Source: Cryptomeria japonica (Eukaryota; Streptophyta; Pinopsida; Cupressales; Cupressaceae). From it: DNA of 64,000 nucleotides. Below the pieces are notes generated by a model, which was not told the origin of the DNA, did no database searches, and saw only the letters and a list, made by a program, of their open reading frames with translations. Location: positions 608,456,677 through 608,520,676 of the forward strand of contig NC_081405.1 of NCBI RefSeq assembly GCF_030272615.1, written 5' to 3'. Of this stretch, positions 35,391-46,655 are shown piece after piece (the stretch's first letter is position 1; each line of letters opens with the position of its first letter). The position numbers and the translations under genes were made by a program.

Positions 35391-36640
35391 CTAATTCCAA
35401 GAGGAATTTGTAGCACCAAAATCAGGTACAAACCCATTTCTAGCATTTGAGTCACTCTTCTTCACCCTTGTCTTCTTCATTTGATATTTGATCTCTTCTA
35501 GTATCAATTTTCTTTTTCCTTTATCATTTTTTTGTACATTCTTTCTCTTATCTTTTAGAACCTTCCTATTCACATTCTTCCTCCTACAGAATCTTGCAAT
35601 GTGACCAGATTTGTTCCAATTGTAGCGCACAACATTTCTCTGACTAGGCATGTTATTCCCTTGATTTTTTTTTATCTACACTAGTTAGCAATATGGAAAA
35701 ATCTAACACATGCATAGCATCTAACGTTCCTTCTATTGAAAGAGTTATTTTCCACAATTCTACATTCAATTAATTTATGACCATACTTATTACAATTGAA
35801 ATACTAACCAGAGAAGGATGGACCATTATAATTCATTTTATATCTGTATTGACTAGCCGTATGACCAAATTTAATACAAACAAAATAGTTACCATTGAAC
35901 TTATGATCATTAGGTTACCTTACCAGAGGCCTTTTAGATTTGTTCTTCTAATGTTGAGACTTAGGATTGCCTTGACTAGATCCATAGCTTTCACCTTTCT
36001 CAAATCCAAGTCCTCGCTTGTCATCTTCACTCTTCTGACTTTGCAGCAGCTCATCAAACTTAGGTGAGCTAATCTTGAACTTCTCATTGTACTCATCTAC
36101 AGTAGAAATTTCATCCCTAAGAGTGATAACCTGCCTTTCAAGGTCTTGTTCATTGTTCTTGGATTGCACCAATTCAAGCTTCAACTGATCATTCTTACAA
36201 TTAAGTCTATAGCATTCATCAAATATATCTTTCAGGGATTTGTTAAGACTCTCTTCATTCTTCTTTCTTCCTTCAATCTCCTTTGTCAACCTCACCACTT
36301 TAGATTCCATCTCATTCTTCTAGACTGCATTATCCCTAGCAAGTTTCTCACATTCTTCTATCTTCTCTTTTAAGGCTTGGTCATCTATGCTTTGGCTTTC
36401 TTTCTCCTTTATCTTATCAACACATTCATTTCTCTTTTTCCTAGACTTTTTCAGTTAACATTTTAGTGACTAAATGAAACTCTCAATATCCTTAAGATTC
36501 ACTTTCATTTGCCAGACCTCTTCTTGGGCTTGATCAAGATCCTCAAGTGCCACAATAAGTTGATGTTGAAGACTATCCCAATCCATTGAATCTCCTTCCT
36601 AGATCCTCCTCAAGCTATTAGACTTCTTTAGAGGGACTAC
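35391..36640 (-). pseudogene. Copia-like Gag: coiled coil plus multiple zinc knuckles
   Basis: Read downward from 36640, the ORF begins MDWDSLQHQLIVALEDLDQ soon after a primer-site-like sequence. There is no UBN2 capsid-type domain. It continues as a long heptad-rich coiled coil to about 36080 and then KFDELLQSQKS and KRGLGFEKGE, a block usual in plant Copia Gag. Downstream are four zinc-knuckle-like motifs (CIKFGHTAS, CNKYGHKLIEC, CYACVRFFHIAN, NKSGHIARFC), several with Cys replaced by Tyr, Arg or Trp. Stops and frame changes separate the blocks. The layout matches the Gag-like ORF at 50027-51200 and the plus-strand relic near 61.6 kb. Confidence 0.72.
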
Positions 36641-36654
36641 GCTTTTATACCAAT

Positions 36655-37700
36655 TATTTGAATCCAAGAACACTAAGAGAGGGGTGAATCAATGTTCAAC
36701 AATTTTAAACCTTATTAAGATGATCCTTGAAGCACTTAATGCAAATTAACAAAAGAGAAGCACAAACACATAAAGTAAATATCCACAACACCATGACACT
36801 AAGATTTTTATAAAGAAACTTGGTTAAGGGGAAAACCATGGTGGGGATGAGACCCACAAGATGAGTATACTCAAATATATTTAAGTTTAACAATAGAATG
36901 CACATGAATTCAAGCACACTGCCTAGAGCTCACTACTAAAAAACAAAAAGGGCTACAACACCGGGAAGACTCGCTATCTTACAATATCTTTAATAAAATA
37001 TAATTGGACTTTCTGAATTGAAAAACAACATCTACAAATTCCAGAATATAGTTTTGGTTAAGTACAAAACACTTGCTTTATTAGACTTCTTTGCAATATT
37101 TCAGAGCACAAATGCTTCACTCACACATGAAACTATGTACAATCATTTATAAACACTTTCCACATAACCACTGATATTATAGATGATCATATTCATTTGT
37201 CTTATATATCGGCAACATGAAATTTGGTCTTCTATATGTTGGCTTCAAGAACACTATAAAATGATGAAACATGTATACATAGTCAGCTCAATCCAAACTC
37301 CAATGCATATGTGAACCAAAAAAGAATTGTCCACACACCACCAAAATATCGGTTAAACATTCTTGATCACAAAAAAAATACCAAAATTATTCCTCCAATT
37401 TCGTACAAGGATCAACTATCCAACTCGGCCATACCACATTGTTCAACTCAAAAACCTATACACCGGATCTTCTAACTCACGTGTTGATCATAACCTAAGG
37501 CTAAGATTCTGGAATAAGGTACTCCATACATCTACCTAACTTCCTCTAGCTCTACAATACTAAATATTTAACAAAAATGAAATGGCAACCAAAATACTAC
37601 ACTCTGTCAAATACTCTGCACTAACTTACTGAACTTAACCAAATCTTCACTCTAACTTCTGGTAGAATTAGATCACACACTGCGGATGAGATAACTAACT
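36655..37700 (-). repeat. Probable LTR of the 35-37 kb Copia-like element (approximate limits)
   Basis: On the minus strand the sequence before the gag ends GGATTCAAATA, followed by TTGGTATAAAAGCG, a mutated tRNA-Met primer site. Inside, AAACCATGGTGGGGATGAGA corresponds to a block in the LTRs at 43.6 and 51.3 kb, indicating the same LTR superfamily. The far end is not clear. RNase H-like coding starts near 37738, so the LTR stops before that. No second LTR was found. Confidence 0.5.
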
Positions 37701-37737
37701 TAGGCTGCTAGCAATAATAACACAAAATGTCTTGTAC

Positions 37738-38110
37738 AATGTTACTTGCCAAAAAAAAGGCAATCCAACACCAAGTGGAATGGGACGTGTTGCTAGGGAT
37801 GATAATATCAACGATTGCTAAAAAATCAATGGCCTTAGAGAAAACTACTAGTAAAAAGGTAGAATTTAGAGGAGCACTATGCGGAATATACATGGGGATG
37901 AATATTGCTACCTAGAGAACTCATCTAGAAGGTGACTCAATGCTAGTAATTAATGCTATTCAAAAGAATCAAACACCTAATTGGATGCTAGCGGGATGGT
38001 TATATTTGACCAAGGAATTTAGAGGTGAATTTAAAGAATTTAAAATTAGTCATATTTTTAGAGCGGAATGATTTGGTAGATAGGTGTAGCCAAGCGAGCA
38101 ACTAAATTAG
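37738..38110 (+). pseudogene. RNase H domain relic 3
   Basis: Blocks in order are: GNPTPSGMGRVARDDN near 37760 (frame 1), VEFRGALCGIYMGMN near 37860 (after a frameshift, with the catalytic Glu), LEGDSMLVINAIQKNQTP near 37926 (second Asp), and a damaged C-terminal block near 38060 (RNDLVDRCSQ, with Asp). This is an RNase H of the plant LINE or free-standing type. It shares the GDSxLVIN and QKxxTPxW phrases with relic 1 at 17.2 kb, so both may descend from one repeat family. Confidence 0.68.
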
Positions 38111-41100
38111 AAGGATAAAGTTAAAGGAAAATTTATAATCTTGGCCAAGGTAGTGGGATAAAGTAGACATATTTGGATGGTTGATAGGATTGGTTGTATT
38201 GGCATCAATCTAAGAAGGCAATGATGACAAGAATTTTCAATCACATTAATGATTCTGACAACAAGTGTCTCAATATATGAGATATGACATTTTAAGATCG
38301 ATATCTTCATACTTACGTGTTATGACTTAATAGTGGAGGACGATTGAATATTTCAAAAACTAAGATCATTAATTGCTCATTGAGTCTGCTACATCCTTTG
38401 ACAAAAGTGGTGGCAATAGATAATAATAATAAATAAATAAAATAAATGTGGGAAGGTGACAAATAGGCTAGCAAATAGAGATGGAAAAATAGTGGGTTAG
38501 GCATTATATATAGGTTGAGATTTTGGCTTAGGTGGTGCTCCCTAGACAACTCAACAAAGGGGCATACGTTTAAAATAATTATTTGTAAAAGTATGGATGA
38601 AACAGTATTGAGTTTGATTCTAGTAATTTTCTATGAGATATGATAGCAAGGATAGGACAATCATAAGATGGGTAATTAATTTTAGGTGATGTGAAAGGGT
38701 GGCCAAGGAGGAAATAATTCCTACATAAATTAAAATCAATTATTAAATATCAATCCCAATTCCTCAGGGGCAGTGTACTTCAAATAAATCAAATAGAATT
38801 AATGGACTTTAGAAAATATTAAAAATCTAAATTCTAATTTAGAAAAATCTCAAGATTTTTAGAAATAAGTTGAGTAAATTAGGAGGGCGAAGTATAGTTG
38901 TTGGGTCAACCATTGCAAATAAGAGAAATGGAGACCCCTATAAGACAAACTTCAACAAAAATAAAAATGGATTTTCTAGTCGAGATCAAGTAAAAATTGC
39001 TAAAAGTCCTTAGCCATCATGATCACCCATTAGTTCTTCATGCGGTGAGGGTCATTTTGGGTGATGAGTTTTTATAGTATATCATAAATATCGAGTCAAA
39101 ACATATATATCTTCCATGTTTCTTGCAATTTCTATGGACCCGAGTGTTAGTAAAGAAAAGGAAAGACTATAATGTGAGAGGGTCTTTAAATGTTAGGTTC
39201 TAGAAGGTATTGAAGATGTATTGATGAATATATACACCCAAAAATGCATTCAAATGACAAAGACTTCTATGAAATGCATCTCAATTTCCCTAATTCCCCT
39301 TAGTCCTAATTTAATATGAGGAGACGTATCAAGATAATTGACATGTGACGAGAAAATAATTAGAGATTCTATTGAACTGGATGTAGGATAGAGACAGATG
39401 AAGATCCTAAGTGGATAAAATCATATGTCCGACTAGAGGGGCTTGAATGGGAAATGCAAGTAGATGATATTCTTTGTGGCAATGTGATTAATGTGACAAG
39501 TGGATGACTTCAAGGTTTTGTTAGAGGTCAGATAATATTTGTTATAGGCTGTTAGGTTTTTGTTTAAGATGTGATGGTTTCATATGTGAATATCTAGACA
39601 GAGTTAGGGTGATAATAGATCTAATTTTGTATTGTGGGAAACTCTTTTAGTTTTTTGAAGACTTATGTTATATGGACTTTTCTAACATTTTTGAATTACT
39701 ATAATGGGAGCTAGCCCATCCAACAATTTATCTACCAAAAAAGTAATACATGCCCTTGAATTAGAATAATCATATCATGAATATTCTATAATGTTAGATA
39801 CACTTTCTAGAAGTTTTTTTTATATTATATTAACCCTTTATAAAAAATTAATGGTTTTGTTGGAATATTACATTAAGGTTGCCTAATTTTTCCATTCTTT
39901 AAATGTCCTACACAACATTATACATTGTAATTTTTCTCTTGTATATATTGGACCTCATATAATATGATATTTATCACGAATTTACCCTAAGTTATAGAGA
40001 ATTCCTTGTGTCTCATTTGGTATTAAAGTACCATAACAGTCTCTGTGTACATGATCTCTATAGTAGTTCATGGAGATTAATGTTGAATATTGTATGGATA
40101 TCTGATAATGTACAAATGTGGCATTGAAGGATGATACCAACATTGCAGGAGGATTAAATTTTTTTTCCCTTATTTTTTTCTATTTTCTACTTCTTATCTC
40201 TTTTCAATTCATATAGTAAGAATTAATCTATAAGCCACCAAATTTTAAAAAAATAAAAAGATAGAATCATTGAAAATAAATGTCAAGAGAATGTGTTTCA
40301 AGAATTTGCATGTCACTTAAATGTTATAGGTTATCTTATCATATATTATTTAGTGCATTATAATTTTTTTACTAGAAAATAGAAGAAATTTTATATTTAT
40401 AGAAGTGTAAAGGCTAGAATATAGTTTATAAATTTACATCATGAGAAAAATCATTCCTTGATTGTTGTTTGGTATTAAATATATCTAAAAAACAAATTGG
40501 CATGGGAAGAGTGAGTAAGGCTCACAAAACTTATGAAACAAGAAAGGGGGATTAAGAGATATAGCCCTATTCATCAATAATCTCCTCATGTTCCATTTTC
40601 CATGAGGATGAGGCACTAATCCTTATTACTCTTTCTTATCCATAATTCAATCTATTAGGACATTTCTTATTTCTCTTTTTCTAAATCTTGTTTTTCTACT
40701 ATCATTACCTCCATAACTATTTCTTACATAAGATTTGTATTGACCATTAATAGGTCATCAATTTCACTCTCAAGGTATTTTTTCCATTCCCTATTTCTTT
40801 CACATCCTATGTAGTTGTGTCGGGCCTCTAACCTATTAACCTTGTCATTCAGGTCCTCGAATTATATGGCTAACGCATGCTAGTCTTTGAACTCTCTAGT
40901 AGAACACAAGAATTACACTCTTTTGTTTCATCACCCCCATAATTCTTAAATTTATTGATTCCTTAAAGTTCTTCATTAAATTTATTCCCTACCAAAGAGA
41001 AACAAGAGAAAAAAGCTTTAGGAACTAGGTTGATGATTTTATCTTTGGTTTCTTCACTATGCTCAACTTATTTGCATTTAACGTTGAATCTTTCGATAGA

Positions 41101-43588
41101 TCTTCAGTTATACCTTTAATTGGGTCTTTACCTATAACCTCAAGAATATTAGTAATAGTGAAAATATTAGCCAAACTAGAAAACTTTTATTCTCTCAAGG
41201 AAGTGGTTGTTTACTCCTTGGCAAGCTTACTATAAAAAATATCAATAGTAGGGGAAAAAGAAACAATAGGGCTTCTTTCAAGAGACCTAATCAATCTTTT
41301 AAATTTACCCCACATAATCTTAGGGTCTGATCTATTGAGAGTAAAACTAGGTTTTTTTTCTCTCTCTAGGAGTCAATTTAGGACCAATCTCAAACGCAAG
41401 TAATCATGTGCCATAGCATAGGGTAAATTTTTAATTCTTAGGAGAACATATGATGAAAAATTTCATAGCAAAAAACCATGAGAGGAATATGGAGAAAGAT
41501 ATTTAAGGAAATTTTTCCTGTTTGATATGATAGGAGGAGGACTTTGGTCATGGTCCTTAAGAGAATTATGGGGTATAGTCGTATTGTGTTTGGGAGTATT
41601 ATCTAGGCAATAATTATACATGGCACAAATCAATCCCGTAACAATGGGTAAACCCATCAAAATTAAATTTGTCAATGGATAGAAAAAATAAAAAAATAGA
41701 TATTTAATAGGTTTATGATTCATTAAGTGATTAGGAAGGGGAAAATAGTACCAGTGGATAGTAGAAAATCAACTCTTCAACATGAAGTATTTTATCAGGT
41801 GATAGTTGATGGCTCACATGGTGGAAAAAATCTTCTCTACTAATTCTATTATAATATCATTTTGACCTCTCACCATCCCCTAGGAATGGTGTAATATTCT
41901 CCTCATAGGTCTTCTTTTGACTAATATGGGGAGACTTTTCACCATCCCACTTCAAACTAGTTACTTGTAAAACTAGCTCTTTTGAGATCTCTATTTTAAC
42001 ACGACCTTCTACCACTATCACATTATTCTATCTCCTCATAAACTAGGACAAGAGGTCTTCATCACTATCTATCATGATTCTAAAAGATGAGGTCATTCCT
42101 CCTTTATCAAATATGTCGCACACTTAGGTATTATTTTCTAGGGATACATATAATATGGGTTCAACACACATACATTGGCCCCCATGAATGAAATTTTCTC
42201 ATAGCTAATACTGGACAACTCAAAGCTTCCATGACACAAATAGAAAAAATAGAAAATGACACAATTTATAAATCTTTCTGAAAAAAGATTAATATGCAAT
42301 CTCATGGCCACCAAAAAAATTATTTTTCCTTTCTATATTAGATTTGTAAAGTGTAATTCATTTTCCTTTTTGGGTATGTGCGGGATCATGAGGGGCCAAA
42401 AAGTGACAATATTCTGACTAAAGTCCTAATTGATTGGATGATTGAAAAATATCTATAACTTTCAAATGATATCACATTTTTTGAATCTAAAATATGTGTC
42501 ACATTTTGTGCTTCGTATACTATAGAATTAAAAAAAGAAAAATTGAATTTCATAAATTTTTTACCAAGTTATGATAGTCAGACATATGAGTTTTTATATT
42601 TTTAAAAAGGTAAAGTAAAAAATCATAATTAATTATTTATTTAAAAAAATACAGAAAAAAGTGTCACATCTATACACGAGTCTTCTACTTATATCTAAAA
42701 TCTTATAAAAAAATATTAGGATTTGATTATGGTTAGGGTGGTCAGACAAACACCTGCTTCTTATCTTTTTCTTGAAATTTTAGTACTATTGCATTGAAAT
42801 TTCAAGTTTTCATAAAATAGATTTTGTTTTTTCAAAAAACAATTAGTATCTTAGAAACTACTTTAAATTTTCTACAGATTCTATTCTTACAAATTTTTGA
42901 AATAATGTTTTTAAATTATTCAATTTTTTATGTCAAGTAGCCTAAGTCTATTTTTTTGATTTTCATTGCCACTTAAGGGCCTATTTGGCCCACTATGGTC
43001 CTACACATATCCTTTTTGATCTCTCACATTCTCATTCTTCCTTAAGTAGTAATAATTGTAGGAGGTCATTTTCAATGTTTTATCTCACTTATTCCCAATT
43101 TGGAGAGAAATAGTATGTATGAAGATCTCCTACAAATGAACTATAGTATCAATTCATTCATCAATATTCCACCCCTCTTTGTAATTTTTGTAACAAACAT
43201 CAATTCACAAAGTCATTTTGTTCTTCATATTACACCTCTACTTCATAAATCTTATGATATTCGACACACACCACATGAATTATAATATCAAAATTTAAAT
43301 TTCTCTGCATAGTTAATAAATCCATCTTGTCTATCATTGCAAAAACCATTTTTAATATGATATTGGATGTCTCCTTCATTAATCAATATTTCCAATATTT
43401 TAATTTTAATCTCTATTTTTCTAAAGCATACACAAATTTATCACCTTCCCTAAAGGAATGTATGACCTCTCAATTAGGTATTGAATTGAGGAGTTTTTTA
43501 CTATTTTTAATATAGTTTTTAATCCACCAAGAAGTAGAAGTAGTTGACTTGATGAAGGGTGATCTCACGATACTAGGTTACATAGTTT
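38111..43588. other. Long AT-rich stretch without a recognisable gene
   Basis: No domain, LTR end or tandem array was seen. The minus strand between about 42100 and 40500 has a weak protein-like reading broken by many stops (for example LRIKNLPYAMAHDYLRLRL near 41420), perhaps an old LINE or gag relic. T- and A-runs are frequent. Confidence 0.35.
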
Positions 43589-43593
43589 GGCAT
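43589..43593. repeat. Target site duplication GGCAT (left)
   Basis: GGCAT directly before the LTR start TGATAAATAC; repeated exactly after the other LTR. Confidence 0.88.
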
Positions 43594-44729
43594 TGATAAA
43601 TACTAAGAGGAGGGGGTGAATTAGTATACCCAAAAACTTAACCAAACTCTTAAGCAGTTTAAGTGCAGTCCGGTATAGTAGACTAAATAATAAACCGGTT
43701 AAAACACAAACAAGCCAAATAAAAAATAAAGCATTCACCCACATAAGCACAATCACCATAACACAAGATGTTTTGACGTGGAAACCCAAATGGGAAAAAA
43801 CACAGTGAATAAGACTCACAGGCCAAGTATCTGTAGAATAGTAACCAGACCAGTTAAGGTCAGACTGATTAAGGCCTTACATTGTTCTTCACCAGAATAG
43901 TTCTTGTTAGGAATCTAGATCTTTGTTAGGAGATAAGTCCTATTAAAGACTACCTTGTTAGAGGATTTTAGATCCACAACTATGAACCACCTTGTTAGAG
44001 GATTTACAATAGGCTTGGCTGGGCCTACCCAATTAAGGGTTTCAGACTTGTAGAAGATATCATTAATCAACAAGTGAATGATCTAGACAGTAGCACAAAA
44101 TGCTTGATTAGATCCTTGGCAACTCCCTGTTAATGCATTCCAGTATTATTTCAGTCTTCTATATTTTCACACTCTCTATCTTTGTTATGTGAGACCTTTT
44201 CACTCACCGACCTTATCTTCGTTCGCACACTTCAACCCTTCTAAAACCCTAGACATGATGTCCTCATATAGGAACTTGATTTCATGTCGGTCCAATAAGA
44301 TTAGACTACACTTTCCTAGGTACAGTGCATCTAGACATATTTGGTAACATGACACAGAAACATCGTCATAGTGATGGTGGATGATAACTCATCACACATT
44401 ACAATTATACTGGTTAACAAAGTATACTGATTACTAGTTAACAAGTGAAGACTGGAAAATTGGAACATAGTGTTTTGATATCAAAAGATGTAACTATCGC
44501 TCAGGGTCTTCATTCCGCTTGAGATCTTCATACAACCTGGGGTCTTCAATCTTGCTTTGATCGGTAAGCATCTTCTGAAAAACACTAATAGTCTTCAATA
44601 AATAAAGACTACACATTTAATGATATACAATACCGGTTGGAACAACTATCGGTTGAGAATAACTCATACATCAAATAAGTGTGTGTCCATCAATGACAAT
44701 CACAACTAAACATTATCAAAATACCAACA
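43594..44729 (-). repeat. 3' LTR of the 44-52 kb element
   Basis: Plus-strand ends TGATAAATACTAAG and AATACCAACA. Compared with the 5' LTR it has about 24 extra bases near 44420, where TTAACAAAGTATACTG precedes a second TTAACAAG. The extra bases look like a local duplication, or a deletion in the other copy. Confidence 0.88.
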
Positions 44730-44742
44730 ATCTCCCCTTTGG
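44730..44742 (-). other. Polypurine tract
   Basis: On the minus strand CCAAAGGGGAGAT abuts the LTR start TGTTGG. Two more purine tracts of the same kind (GGGGGAGTA) lie at about 44817-44830 and 44916-44928. Confidence 0.8.
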
Positions 44743-45371
44743 CATTGTTGGCAACACTTAGGAAAATTTTGACATCTGAGTGCTTACAAAACAAAAATAG
44801 ATGCCATAATTAAAATTACTCCCCCTAAGGATATACACTACACCCTTTTGCAAAAATTACATGTGCATGAGAATTTCAATACTACATACTACTCCCAAAA
44901 TTTTAATTGTACACTACTCCCCCTTTGCCAACAATGACAAAGTGATGCAAAATATACCCATTTTGCATAACATAAAAATAAAGGATATGTTTATGTTAAT
45001 GAGTAAAACTTCTCAAAAAGAGATTTAAAGTTTTCCATAAAAGTCTTCATGTCTAAAGATCATGGCTCAAGAAGTGAGCCAACAATTTTACTCTCGGTCT
45101 TCATCTGGAAGGCTAATTCTTCCATTGCATCAATGGTGCTCATCTCCTGTGTTACAATAATAGCCTCCAAGTTCAAGAAAAACTTCTGAAGAACCTGTAA
45201 TTTTGGCAATAGGAGCAACAAAAGTTCCTGCAGATCTTTAGTCTGATTGCAGACCTCAAAGTCAAGTTTTCCAATCTGATGTTGATAAGTATGAATAGTT
45301 TGTCCATAGGCTATGAACAGATCATAGGGCAGTTTGAAGTTGCTGATATACTTCTATAACTCCGATTGTAA

Positions 45372-46655
45372 GTGAGTGTAAAGAGGAAAATCGAACCCTA
45401 GGTGTTCCCCCGACTCCAAGGAGAGAGAAAGGAGGTCACTAGGATTGACGGTTTTCACTTAGGAGAGACTTTACATTCAAAAGAGGGGTTGAAACTCACA
45501 AGATCCAATCCCACACAATGCAAGATTGAATTCTAAATGAGTTTCAAGGGTTGAGACAGCAAGGATACCCTCTTTTGTAAAGAATGTAGATAGAAGGATT
45601 GAACTAGGAGTATATGTAAAGTAAGAAATATTAGCTTGTAGACGAAGATAGGGACACGGGATGAAGCTACAGACCTAAAGTTAGTAGTAAAATGTCGAGA
45701 CGATGTTGTCCTGCAAGTTTGAGCGAAAGTTGACGGGATGATGGCACCCAGAGTGCACACGGTCCTCCGAAAAATCTGCGAAATGAAGGGGGATCTGTTC
45801 ATCTTTGCACAAGGATTCCAGATCTTCAATTACAGCCACGTACCTGCAACCTACACACAGAAAAGAGAGGATGATTGGGGGGTTAGGGATTAGGGGTTTT
45901 CCTTCAGGTCAAACCCCGGTTTTGGAATTAACCAAGAAATGAGAATGTTGTAAATGTAAATGTTTGTAATGTAATCAAGTACTGATACCTTGTTGTAAGA
46001 ATGTTTGTATTCTTACATGCAAAGGTGTAATGAATGTTGTATGTTGTAGGTGATCTCCTCTTCAATGGTTGAATCCTTGTCATGAATGAAACAACTAGCC
46101 TTGAATGGAGACCTAGAATGCTCAATTGCTTGAAGGAATGCTTGAATGCTTGAATGCTTGAATGTTTGAATGTTTTCCTATCGCTTCCGCCTCTTGCACA
46201 TATATGTTTTTCCTTCTTTTTTTTTTTTTACTACCCTTTTCCGGGAGGAGAAATGTAGTTTATATACTTGTCAAGTAGGGTTAGGAGACTGATTTTTCCG
46301 ACCTTAGGCTGACCTAGGAACATTATTTTCCAAATTGCAAACTTGAAGACCCGATGCCCAACAAGAGACCGGGCCCAAAATAGGGCCAGGGACCAGGGTG
46401 CTAGGTGCCATGTTCCTGAGGGACCAGGGCACTAGGGGCCATGGTCCTGAAGGACCAGGGTGTTGGGCACCATGGTCCCACCTCCCGGGACAGTAGGGTG
46501 CAAGGAGGATCAGGCCAAGGTGCATAAAGATGCAAGTTTTTGATGTCGTAAATAGGTTTCGGGGTCTCCATTCAGGTTCAACATTGTGCCGCCATCGTGA
46601 AGACCCAAATGCAGTCAAAATTGCAAGTGTCGCAATTTTACGACGCTACAGTGAG
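45372..46655 (-). mobile_element. Solo LTR (45377-46650) with 5-bp target duplication GTGAG
   Basis: The insert starts TGTAAAGAGG and ends CGACGCTACA on the plus strand (TGTA...TACA) and is flanked on both sides by GTGAG. Taking out the insert and one GTGAG rejoins the surrounding minus-strand ORF in frame, which confirms the limits. No internal element sequence remains, so it is the product of LTR-LTR recombination. It contains T-runs, a TATA-rich part and a GC-rich 31-bp tandem repeat. It differs from the LTRs of its host element and from the Gypsy LTR next door; the superfamily cannot be fixed from an LTR alone. Confidence 0.9.
46390..46480. repeat. GC-rich tandem repeat, 31 bp x ~3, inside the solo LTR
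   Basis: GGACCAGGG recurs at about 46390, 46421 and 46452 with CTAGG(T/G)GCCATG(T/G)TCCTGA between. Parts are self-complementary (GGTCCTgaAGGACC). Confidence 0.8.

Noticed and set aside
36931-36945. CACTACTAAAAAAC, which looks like a CACTA left terminus
   Set aside because: It lies to the right of the candidate right terminus at 34868, inside the probable Copia LTR, so the two cannot bound one element. A single short match is expected by chance in AT-rich DNA.
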